Source of the DNA: Clostridia bacterium | Lineage (GTDB): Bacteria; Bacillota; Clostridia; Christensenellales; Aristaeellaceae | Assembly: GCA_017469605.1 (NCBI GenBank) | Contig: JAFUGB010000240.1 | Span: 1 to 5,104 of the forward strand | Direction of reading: 5' to 3' | DNA: 5,104 bases | Shown: piece by piece, positions 1 through 5,104 of the stretch | Position numbering within the stretch: the first letter of the stretch is position 1 | Layout of the letters: each line of letters begins with the position of its first letter | Position numbers and translations under genes: made by a program | The notes under the pieces: model-generated | The model's input: the letters and a program-made list of their open reading frames with translations, nothing else | The model's database searches: none | What the model was told of the DNA's origin: nothing

Positions 1-1
1 C

Positions 2-127
2 GGCGACAACATCGAGATGGAAGTGACCCTGATCACCCCCATCGCCATCGAAGCCGGTCTGCGCTTCGCTATCCGCGAAGGCGGCCGCACCGTTGGTTCC
101 GGCGCCGTTACCTCCGTGATCGAATAA
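2..127 (+). CDS. tuf: Elongation factor Tu, C-terminal end (5' part outside window)
   Basis: This is the 3' end of the gene for EF-Tu, the cytoplasmic GTPase that delivers aminoacyl-tRNA to the ribosome. Only the last 41 codons are present, beginning GDNIEMEVTLITPIAIE and ending in GAVTSVIE and a TAA stop. The segments LITPIA, GLRFAIREGGRTVG and the final hydrophobic-Ile-Glu are the near-invariant end of the third (beta-barrel) domain. Codon use is strongly biased to C-ending codons (atc, acc, ggc, cgc), as expected for a very highly expressed gene and unlike the - strand genes alongside. The GTPase domain lies outside the window, so nothing can be said on its start or regulation. A strong hairpin terminator follows 11 bases after the stop. 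Confidence 0.97.
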   Translation, partial: GDNIEMEVTLITPIAIEAGLRFAIREGGRTVGSGAVTSVIE

Positions 128-138
128 TTGCTGCGTTC

Positions 139-186
139 AAAGCATAAAAAAGCGCGGTTCGAAAGAACCGCGTTTTTTTATGCTTT
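139..186. terminator. Bidirectional rho-independent terminator between tuf and the HPr-like gene
   Basis: The core is CGCGGTTC (153-160), a GAAA loop (161-164) and GAACCGCG (165-172). The pairing continues outward through an A-run (146-151) against a T-run (173-179) and then GCAT (142-145) against ATGC (180-183), giving a stem of about 22 pairs with a single G-T wobble at 152/173. Read on the + strand, the stem is followed by seven U for tuf. Read on the - strand, it is followed by six U for the gene ending at 192. It therefore serves both converging units. Confidence 0.93.
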
Positions 187-191
187 TTTTG

Positions 192-443
192 TTACAGATG
201 AAAGTATTCCTTTATCGCGGCCAAAACGTTTTCCTCATCAATTCCCTCAATGATAAATTCGAGGGATCCGGATTGCAGGTACCCCAGGGAAAGGATGCCC
301 AGCAAAGATTTTGCGCTGATGGTTCTGTTTTGATCATGGATCATAATGGAGGAATCAAAGCGTGAGAGACTGTTTGCGAGACGGGCGGCGTTCTCGTGTG
401 AGAAAGCGAACCGTTCATTCAGTGGAATTCGAAGTGTTAACAT
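192..443 (-). CDS. HPr-family phosphocarrier-like protein lacking the catalytic His15 (Crh-like)
   Basis: This 83-residue protein has the length and pattern of HPr, the small cytoplasmic PTS protein. The best match is KSLLGILSLG at 45-54, equivalent to HPr KSIMGVMSLG, so Ser46, the site used by HPr kinase/phosphorylase, is in register. The N-terminal active-site loop is altered: where HPr has His15-Ala-Arg17-Pro18, this protein reads Ser15-His16-Glu17-Asn18, followed by the usual Ala. PTS phosphotransfer through His15 is thus probably lost, as in Bacillus Crh, which also lies just after whiA. I chose ATG at 443 because AAGGAGAGGAG sits directly upstream; an in-frame TTG at 467 would add eight residues that merely translate this ribosome binding site. 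The gene overlaps whiA by 29 bases and ends at the shared terminator. Its role is inferred to be regulatory. The adjacent His16 could be an alternative site, but that is speculation. Confidence 0.88.
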   Translation of the reverse strand: MLTLRIPLNERFAFSHENAARLANSLSRFDSSIMIHDQNRTISAKSLLGILSLGYLQSGSLEFIIEGIDEENVLAAIKEYFHL

Positions 444-1401
444 GATGCTCCTCTCCTTGTGCTTCAATTTCTTTTTCTTGGGAAAAACATGCTATTTTTC
501 TAAATCGGTGATTGACACCGGACTTGCCAAGGGGAGGGGAGAGCATCGTGCCGATCTCCTCCATAGAGGATTCCGGATGCTGGATGCGCAGCTCCGCGAC
601 CTGCCGCAATTCCTCGGGAAGCTGGGAAAAATGACTGCTATTTTTGATCAGCATAATCGTTTCAATTTGTTTTTGCGCCGCGTTCAACTGCCGGACGGTG
701 TTATTATGATCGCAGTTTGTAGCCCGCATCACATTTTCGCGCAGGCTGCGCTGTGCCAGTATATTTTCATAGCGCATCATAGCCCGCGTAGCGCCCATAA
801 GTCCCAGTAGGGTGGAAATCTGCGCGCCCTTTTTCATGTACACAACGGCAGCGCCGCGCCGCTCTTCCGTTCTGCATTCCAGATCATTTCGGCGTAAAAG
901 CTGCGCAACGGAATCGGCGCGGCTTTCGTTTCCGCATACAAATTCAAGGTGATGGTTGTGCTCTGGAGTGGCAATGGAGCCAACGCCCAGGAATGCGCCG
1001 CGCAGAAAAGCCTGTTGGCAGCATTTTCTGGATAATGCCCTGCGCGGAATGCCCCGAAATACATCGCCGCTTTCGCTTTCATGCAGCATATGCAGCGCGT
1101 ACATCAGCTTTCTTGTATCCGGTATGGAAAGCTGAATACGGCAGACGCGCCGCCCGCCAAAACGCCTGATTTTTGTAAAATGGGGCGTAGAATTGATTTC
1201 CATACTCTTTTTGAGCAGAATAAAGATGCGTTTGGCAACGGAGACATTTTCGGTGGTATAGACAATGGATACCTGGCCGCGGCCATGAAGCGTCATGGAG
1301 GCGCAGCACTGGGTCAGCGCGTTCAGTTCGCTGAACATACAGCAGCTTTTTTCCGCGTGAAGCGCAACCAGCTCCTGCTTCACTTCTGAGGACAGGCTCA
1401 T
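415..1401 (-). CDS. whiA: DNA-binding protein WhiA
   Basis: WhiA is a DNA-binding regulator of Gram-positive bacteria: it controls sporulation genes in Streptomyces and affects division and chromosome segregation in Bacillus. The 328-residue product fits the family length. It starts MSLSSEVKQEL, like the family's usual S-F-S-x-x-V-K-x-E-L opening. The homing-endonuclease-like (LAGLIDADG) part is seen at 134-154, RGAFLGVGSIATPEHNHHLEF-like with the typical RGAFL-x-x-GS start. The C-terminal helix-turn-helix covers about 262-303, with the signature LSPPLGKSGVNHRFRKI. The catalytic acidic residues of true endonucleases are not apparent (GVGS), as usual in WhiA. The ATG overlaps the murB stop (ATGA), and no strong ribosome binding site precedes it, so translational coupling is likely. 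About 25 residues follow the HTH, partly encoding the binding site of the next gene. rapZ and yvcK, frequent upstream partners, are absent. Confidence 0.96.
   Translation of the reverse strand: MSLSSEVKQELVALHAEKSCCMFSELNALTQCCASMTLHGRGQVSIVYTTENVSVAKRIFILLKKSMEINSTPHFTKIRRFGGRRVCRIQLSIPDTRKLMYALHMLHESESGDVFRGIPRRALSRKCCQQAFLRGAFLGVGSIATPEHNHHLEFVCGNESRADSVAQLLRRNDLECRTEERRGAAVVYMKKGAQISTLLGLMGATRAMMRYENILAQRSLRENVMRATNCDHNNTVRQLNAAQKQIETIMLIKNSSHFSQLPEELRQVAELRIQHPESSMEEIGTMLSPPLGKSGVNHRFRKIACFSQEKEIEAQGEEHHVNTSNSTE
445..458 (-). promoter_or_regulatory. Ribosome binding site deciding the HPr-like start
   Basis: On the - strand the sequence reads AAGGAGAGGAGCATCATG, with a purine-rich double Shine-Dalgarno match 5-7 bases before the ATG at 443. 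It lies inside the 3' end of whiA and argues for the 83-residue product over the longer TTG-started reading. Confidence 0.8.
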
Positions 1402-2303
1402 GCTTCAAACCGTCCAATCAGTTTTACTTCAGGCTCCAGCAATACGCCGGATTGCTCAAAAACAGTGTGCTGCACATGGCGCATCAGCCTGTAAATATCC
1501 TGAGAGGTGGCATGGCCGCGATTTATCACAAACCCCGCGTGCAATTCGCTGACCTGCGCGTCGCCAATGGCGAAGCCCTTTAATCCGGCTTGCTCGATCA
1601 ATGCGCCGGCATAATGCCCGGCGGGACGCTTAAAGAAGGAGCCGCAGCTTGGATATTGAAGCGGCTGTTTTTGGCGCCTGCGATCGTTCAGATCGCGCAT
1701 ATAACTGCGGATATCTTCCCGGTTCCCCGGGGTCAGGATAAATTGCGCCGACAGCACGGTACATGTCTGGTCCATAATGGCGCTGTGTCTGTAACCGAAC
1801 TGAAGCTGATCGCGCGTCCAGCGTTCCACATTGCCATTCACCAATACCCTGGCATGCTCCAGCACCTGGCTGATTTCGCCGCCATAGGCGCCTGCGTTCA
1901 TACACACGGCACCGCCCACGGAGCCCGGAATGCCGGCGGCAAATTCCATGCCGCTCAGGGCATGCTCCGCCGCTTCCCGGGATACGGCAGCCAGCATGGC
2001 GCCCGCCTGGCAATCCATAGAACATGAATCGATTTTTATGGAGGAAAACGCCTTCCCGATATGCAGAACAACACCGCGGAAGCCCTCGTCGGAAAAAATC
2101 AGGTTAGATCCGTTTCCCATGATATAAACGGGGATGTTTTCTTTTTGGGCTTGCTCAAATACAGCGCAAATTTCATCCTCGGAAGCCGCTTCAATCAGGT
2201 AGTCGGCGGGCCCGCCGGTGCGCATGGAGGTATAATTGCTGAGCATGGCCCGTTGGTGAACGCGGGATTCGGGCACGATATCCTGAAATGCTGAGGGTGA
2301 CAT
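1398..2303 (-). CDS. murB: UDP-N-acetylenolpyruvoylglucosamine reductase MurB
   Basis: MurB is a cytoplasmic FAD enzyme that uses NADPH to reduce UDP-GlcNAc-enolpyruvate to UDP-MurNAc, the second committed step of peptidoglycan precursor synthesis. The 301-residue product is full length. The FAD-binding part shows NYTSMRTGGPADYL (23-36), MGNGSNLIFSDEGFRG (62-77) and AGIPGSVGGAVCMNAGAYGG (123-142). The substrate domain has FGYRHS (169-174), CGSFFKRP (220-227) and LEPEVKLIG (289-297); Ser222 corresponds to the proton-donating Ser, and Arg172 and Glu292 to the other catalytic residues. The layout, with no extra insert before the end, resembles the shorter type II enzymes common in Firmicutes. 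The ATG at 2303 is preceded by GGGAGGA at a good distance. The gene lies 37 bases after manA and overlaps whiA by 4 bases. Confidence 0.97.
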   Translation of the reverse strand: MSPSAFQDIVPESRVHQRAMLSNYTSMRTGGPADYLIEAASEDEICAVFEQAQKENIPVYIMGNGSNLIFSDEGFRGVVLHIGKAFSSIKIDSCSMDCQAGAMLAAVSREAAEHALSGMEFAAGIPGSVGGAVCMNAGAYGGEISQVLEHARVLVNGNVERWTRDQLQFGYRHSAIMDQTCTVLSAQFILTPGNREDIRSYMRDLNDRRRQKQPLQYPSCGSFFKRPAGHYAGALIEQAGLKGFAIGDAQVSELHAGFVINRGHATSQDIYRLMRHVQHTVFEQSGVLLEPEVKLIGRFEA

Positions 2304-2324
2304 GGTTCCTCCCGTTTTGACTTG

Positions 2325-2343
2325 ATTATATAGTATTATATCA
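2325..2343 (-). promoter_or_regulatory. Possible murB promoter with extended -10 box
   Basis: The 37-base gap between manA and murB is AT-rich and on the - strand reads TGATATAATACTATATAAT. The first TATAAT (2340-2335) is preceded by TG one base away, an extended -10 pattern; a second perfect TATAAT lies at 2330-2325. I find no convincing -35 at the right distance, where the sequence is the end of manA. It could let murB-whiA-HPr-like be transcribed apart from manA, but an AT-rich gap can give such boxes by chance. Confidence 0.45.
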
Positions 2344-3312
2344 TACGGGCGCTTCGTTATGCGCGGGAGCGGAGATGAGACACTGGCCGCAGGTCAGGGT
2401 AAATGGCACGCAGTCAGCCGGGATGAAGATGGTCTGTCCGGCAGGGAAGGATCGGCATGCGCCATCCGTCGCAAGCGCCCCTTCTGTCAATAGCGTGACC
2501 ACGGAAAAATGCGTGATGGCCGGGCTGAACGGGGTTTGATTGCAGTCCGAAAGCCGCTCCAGACGAAAATAGGGCGTGTTCAGCAATTCTTCCCTTTTGC
2601 AGGCGGCATCCTCCAGTAATTTAGGCACAATCGCTTCCGGCTGATAATCCAGACGGGTCACATCCAGCGCTTGCCGGATGTGCAGCGCCCGTTTGTTGCC
2701 CTGGGCGTCGGTTCGGTCCCAGTCATAAAAACGGTAGGTGACGTCGCTGGACTGCTGGATCTCATATAAAACGATCCCGGCGCCTATGGCATGAACGGTG
2801 CCGGAAGGAATATAGAAAACATCACCGTCGCGCACCGGAACGTAGCGCAGCAGTTTTTCGATCTCTTTTCCTTTTCCGCAGGCTTCGCGCAGCATTGCAG
2901 CGGTGGTTCCCTCCCTGATGCCGTATACCAGCCGCGCGCCGGGCTCGGCATGGAGAATCGCCCATGCCTCGGTTTTCCCCAGCTTGTTTTCATTTGCTTT
3001 GGCGTATGCATCGTCCGGATGCACCTGTACGCTCAGCTGCTCTTTCGCATCAATCAATTTGAGCAGCAGCGGAAATTCTCCTGTAACCGCCGTTCCCGTC
3101 ATAAGGACACCGTAGGCCGCGATCAAATCCCGCAGCGCCATGCCGTTTTCGTCCACCGAATTTAAGCCGGGAATAACGCTCATTTCCAGGCTTTCGCCCG
3201 TATGGGGATCCTGACAGCGTTTACCGTAAATTTCCTTCAGTTTTTCGCCGCCCCAGGGCGTATCCTTTCCATGGCGGAATGCCGGGAAAAGCGGAATGGG
3301 TTGCAATTTCAT
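2341..3312 (-). CDS. manA: Mannose-6-phosphate isomerase, class I
   Basis: This cytoplasmic zinc enzyme interconverts mannose-6-phosphate and fructose-6-phosphate, linking mannose use and GDP-mannose supply to glycolysis. The 323-residue product has the length of the short Firmicutes enzymes. PWGG at 19-22 is the family opening. Metal ligands are visible as QVHPDD (Gln96, His98), KTEAW (Glu115) and GTVHAIG (His174). TYRFYDWDR (192-200) holds the conserved catalytic Arg194 region, and the C-terminal cupin half ends in ISAP. I place the start at ATG 3312 because the product then begins MKLQPIPLFPAF, as relatives do, with AAGGAG 12 bases upstream, a rather long spacing. The frame stays open to 3498, but that extension runs through a terminator-like hairpin and the preceding gene, and is basic and unlike any ManA. 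It may be cotranscribed with murB, since no terminator lies between them. Confidence 0.95.
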   Translation of the reverse strand: MKLQPIPLFPAFRHGKDTPWGGEKLKEIYGKRCQDPHTGESLEMSVIPGLNSVDENGMALRDLIAAYGVLMTGTAVTGEFPLLLKLIDAKEQLSVQVHPDDAYAKANENKLGKTEAWAILHAEPGARLVYGIREGTTAAMLREACGKGKEIEKLLRYVPVRDGDVFYIPSGTVHAIGAGIVLYEIQQSSDVTYRFYDWDRTDAQGNKRALHIRQALDVTRLDYQPEAIVPKLLEDAACKREELLNTPYFRLERLSDCNQTPFSPAITHFSVVTLLTEGALATDGACRSFPAGQTIFIPADCVPFTLTCGQCLISAPAHNEAPV

Positions 3313-3331
3313 GGAATGCTTTCTCTCCTTG

Positions 3332-3375
3332 ATAAAAATAAAACGCCACGCTTCCGGGAAAGAAGGCGGCGTTTT
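3332..3375 (-). terminator. Rho-independent terminator after the DUF1667 gene, in the manA leader
   Basis: On the - strand AAAACGCC (3375-3368) pairs with GGCGTTTT (3347-3340), with an inner CTTC/GAAG pairing (3365-3362 with 3354-3351). The hairpin is followed by TTTTATTTTTAT. It begins six bases after the stop of the upstream gene, as a terminator should, but ends only a few bases before the manA ribosome binding site at 3330-3325. That leaves no room for a manA promoter downstream of it. Confidence 0.8.
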
Positions 3376-3380
3376 CATTG

Positions 3381-3740
3381 TTATTGAATGGATTTTGTCG
3401 CGATCACATCTACACCCGAATCGACCACATTTTCGATCAGGATATCGCCTGCCTGGATGGGAGCGGAAAGCTCCAAAGCGTCGATGGCGCGCATGCACGC
3501 CTCAATTTTTGCCTTGGGAATGGGCGTGCGCGTTTTCAGGCTCACGGGAACAGCGCTGTTTTGAACTGGCGCCACAGCGGTGACCATGCGCAGGGGCTGG
3601 GTGCATTCCTGATGCGCGTAGATTTCGCCGCGTTTGCAGGTATTGCCTTTTACGGAAATAACTTTACCGTCTTCCAACGTTACCTCCATACGGCAGCCCA
3701 TGGGGCAATTGATACAGGTAATCAGTTCTGTTTTCTGCAA
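3381..3740 (-). CDS. DUF1667 family protein with N-terminal four-cysteine cluster
   Basis: This 119-residue protein matches the DUF1667 family, whose function is not established. The start holds CINCPMGC (Cys9, Cys12, Cys16) and a fourth cysteine in GNTCKRG (Cys35). This CxxCxxxC...C arrangement resembles the 4Fe-4S site at the start of molybdopterin oxidoreductases, so an iron-sulfur or metal site is a reasonable inference. The rest (PLRMVTAVAPV, then VPVSLKTRTPIPKAKI) is the conserved DUF1667 core; no membrane segment or signal peptide is visible. Relatives are often encoded beside FAD-dependent anaerobic glycerol-3-phosphate dehydrogenases, but here neither neighbour is of that kind. The start is TTG at 3740, chosen because AGGAGG lies nine bases upstream and no ATG fits. 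The gene follows the dipeptidase by 35 bases without a terminator, so they probably share a transcript. Confidence 0.9.
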   Translation of the reverse strand: MQKTELITCINCPMGCRMEVTLEDGKVISVKGNTCKRGEIYAHQECTQPLRMVTAVAPVQNSAVPVSLKTRTPIPKAKIEACMRAIDALELSAPIQAGDILIENVVDSGVDVIATKSIQ

Positions 3741-3745
3741 GGAAG

Positions 3746-3762
3746 GATACCTCCTCAGTATC
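3746..3762 (-). promoter_or_regulatory. Ribosome binding site of the DUF1667 gene, in a small hairpin loop
   Basis: The - strand reads GATACTGAGGAGGTATC, then CTTCC before the TTG start at 3740. The strong AGGAGG decides the unusual TTG start. GATAC and GTATC are inverted repeats that could form a five-pair stem presenting most of the site in a seven-base loop; this fold is weak, and any regulatory effect is speculative. Confidence 0.6.
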
Positions 3763-3775
3763 TGATGTTTATATT

Positions 3776-5104
3776 TTACGCTTTTCCGGCCAGTTTGACA
3801 ATAGCGGAAGCAAAAATTTTCACGTTTTTGAGAAGATTATCAATATCAATATACTCATTGGCCTGGTGCGCCAGATCCTCATCCTGCGGGAAGCCCGCGC
3901 CAAAGGCGACGCCTTCTTCCAGCTCACGGGCATAGGTTCCGCCGCCCGTATACAGGCATTTGCGTTCATAACCGGTTACTTCACAGTACGCGTCCAGAAG
4001 CCGCTGCACCAGCTCGCTGCTTTCAGGGATATAATGGGGTTCGTTGGGCTCGCCGGGCAAAACCTCGAAGGAGGGGAAGGAAGCAATGATATTTTTAACC
4101 ACCATGGAGGGATTGGTCATCACCGGATAGCGGATATCCAAGGTAGCGGAAACCCCCTTTTCATCCGCCTGGATGATGCCCAAATTGCAGGTCAGGCTGC
4201 CGCTGATGCAATCCTGGATGGCGATTTTCATGGAAGCGCCGTCATACTCCATGCCTATTTTATCCGCCAGCGCGCGAAGCGCGCCCTGAACGCCCAATTC
4301 TCGCAGGACCAACAGCATTTCACCGATGGCGTTGCGGGCCAGCTCGGGATAAGCGGCGTGACCGTTGACGCCGATGGCGGTGATTTCCACAGTGCCGCTG
4401 TCCTTGGCCTCGGCGCTGACATGGAGGTTCAGCTTCTGCGCGATTTCCGCGGTTTTCCGGATAAGGGCCTGCCCACCCTGAACCAGAGCAACGGATTTTC
4501 CTGGCACCACATTGGGACGAAGGCCGGTGTTGAAGGAAAGGACCTTGAGTCCCTCCTCCGACTGCGTTGAACGGAGGATTACGCGGAGAATGCCCTTTTC
4601 AATGTTGATGATCGGATAGGAGGCGTCGGGGCTGAAACCGGAGCGAGGCATGATGGCCACTTTTTTGTAGTGTTCCATGCATTCGCTGCCGCTTTCTTCG
4701 TCGCAGCCCAGGATCAGGCGAACCTTCCGGCGCAGCGGAATGCCCGCCATCTGCACAGCCTTCATGGCGTAAAGCGCCGCGACGGCAGGGCCCTTATCGT
4801 CGCTGGTGCCGCGGCCATACATGCGGCCGTTGTGTATTTCGGCGGCATAAGGGGGATAGTTCCAGCCATCACCTTCCGGCACCACGTCCAGGTGCGCAAG
4901 GATGCCCAGCGCTTCCTTATCATCGCCCTCTCCCAGATCGGCATGGGCGGCGTAACCGTCAAAAATCTGCGTTTTAAATCCCAAGCGTTTGCAGTCATCC
5001 ACAGCAATGTCAAGCGCCTCGCGGATCGCCGCGCCGAAAGGAGCGTCGGGAAGCGGAGCAGCCTTCAGACTGGGGACGCGGATCCACTTTTGCAGTGTTG
5101 CCAC
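3776..5104 (-). CDS. pepV: M20 family dipeptidase, PepV-type (5' end outside window)
   Basis: This is a cytoplasmic zinc dipeptidase of the M20 family, cleaving dipeptides from peptide uptake or turnover. The visible 442 residues run to the natural TAA stop. Motifs in order: GILAHLDVVPEGDGW (68-81; His71, catalytic Asp73), RGTSDDKGP (98-106; bridging Asp102), GCDEESGS (133-140; catalytic Glu136, ligand Glu137), FSPDASYP (157-164; Asp160), GVNGHAAYP in the lid domain (His249) and DEDLAHQANEYI near the end (His413). All metal and catalytic positions are thus present. The edge codon is GTG, but the text there (ATLQKWIRVPSLK) aligns with the interior of the first family helix, so I treat the gene as cut by the window with roughly 15-25 residues missing. 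It may carry the DUF1667 gene on the same transcript. Substrate cannot be read from sequence; a Sapep-like role is also possible. Confidence 0.92.
   Translation of the reverse strand: MATLQKWIRVPSLKAAPLPDAPFGAAIREALDIAVDDCKRLGFKTQIFDGYAAHADLGEGDDKEALGILAHLDVVPEGDGWNYPPYAAEIHNGRMYGRGTSDDKGPAVAALYAMKAVQMAGIPLRRKVRLILGCDEESGSECMEHYKKVAIMPRSGFSPDASYPIINIEKGILRVILRSTQSEEGLKVLSFNTGLRPNVVPGKSVALVQGGQALIRKTAEIAQKLNLHVSAEAKDSGTVEITAIGVNGHAAYPELARNAIGEMLLVLRELGVQGALRALADKIGMEYDGASMKIAIQDCISGSLTCNLGIIQADEKGVSATLDIRYPVMTNPSMVVKNIIASFPSFEVLPGEPNEPHYIPESSELVQRLLDAYCEVTGYERKCLYTGGGTYARELEEGVAFGAGFPQDEDLAHQANEYIDIDNLLKNVKIFASAIVKLAGKA

Noticed and set aside
444..467. TTG start at 467 for the HPr-like gene
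   Set aside because: The added codons are the ribosome binding site of the ATG at 443, and the ATG start puts Ser46 exactly at HPr numbering.
627..645. AAAAAT...ATTTTT inverted repeat within whiA
   Set aside because: Six A-T pairs only, inside the conserved reading frame; probably chance.
346..810. + strand open frame of 154 codons opposite whiA and the HPr-like gene
   Set aside because: It lies antisense to two recognised genes and its translation matches no family I know.
1590..2027. + strand open frame of 145 codons opposite murB
   Set aside because: Antisense shadow of conserved MurB motifs, with no supporting start signal.
3313..3498. N-terminal extension of the manA reading frame up to 3498
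   Set aside because: It would pass through the terminator-like hairpin and the 3' end of the DUF1667 gene, is rich in Arg and unlike ManA proteins; the start at 3312 gives the family's normal N-terminus.
3866..4570. Long + strand open frame of 234 codons opposite the dipeptidase
   Set aside because: It is the complement of a clearly conserved coding sequence, has no recognisable domain and no good ribosome binding site; a shadow caused by codon bias.

Overview
The window looks like a chromosomal housekeeping stretch from a mid-GC member of the Firmicutes, most likely Clostridia. The order whiA then an HPr-family gene, the class I ManA, the PepV-type dipeptidase and the DUF1667 protein all fit that group. 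This placement is inferred from gene content; no rRNA or other phylogenetic marker is present apart from a short end of EF-Tu. I see no phage, insertion sequence, CRISPR array, tRNA or rRNA.

Layout: the + strand carries only the last 41 codons of tuf at the left edge (2-127), followed by a long, nearly perfect hairpin with U-runs on both sides (139-186). Everything else is on the - strand and reads right to left: a 5'-truncated M20/PepV dipeptidase (5104-3776), a small DUF1667 cysteine-cluster protein (3740-3381), a terminator-like hairpin (3375-3332), manA (3312-2341), a 37-base AT-rich gap with TATAAT boxes, murB (2303-1398), whiA (1401-415) and a small HPr-like protein (443-192). The last gene converges on tuf and shares the hairpin.

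The genes form two likely transcription units. The dipeptidase and DUF1667 genes are 35 bases apart with no terminator between them, and the hairpin follows them. manA, murB, whiA and the HPr-like gene come next; murB/whiA overlap by 4 bases and whiA/HPr-like by 29, suggesting translational coupling. The theme is sugar phosphate, cell wall and growth control: ManA feeds mannose-6-P to fructose-6-P, MurB completes UDP-MurNAc, WhiA is a DNA-binding regulator linked to division and envelope, and the HPr-like protein resembles the regulatory (Crh-like) branch of PTS proteins.

The most notable point is the HPr-like protein. By position it has Ser instead of the catalytic His15 and lacks the following Arg-Pro, yet keeps the Ser46 regulatory site. 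That predicts a protein unable to carry PTS phosphate but able to be phosphorylated by HPr kinase. A second point is that rapZ and yvcK, usually found directly before whiA in Firmicutes, are absent here, with murB fused by overlap to whiA. Nothing in the window is convincingly a wholly new system.
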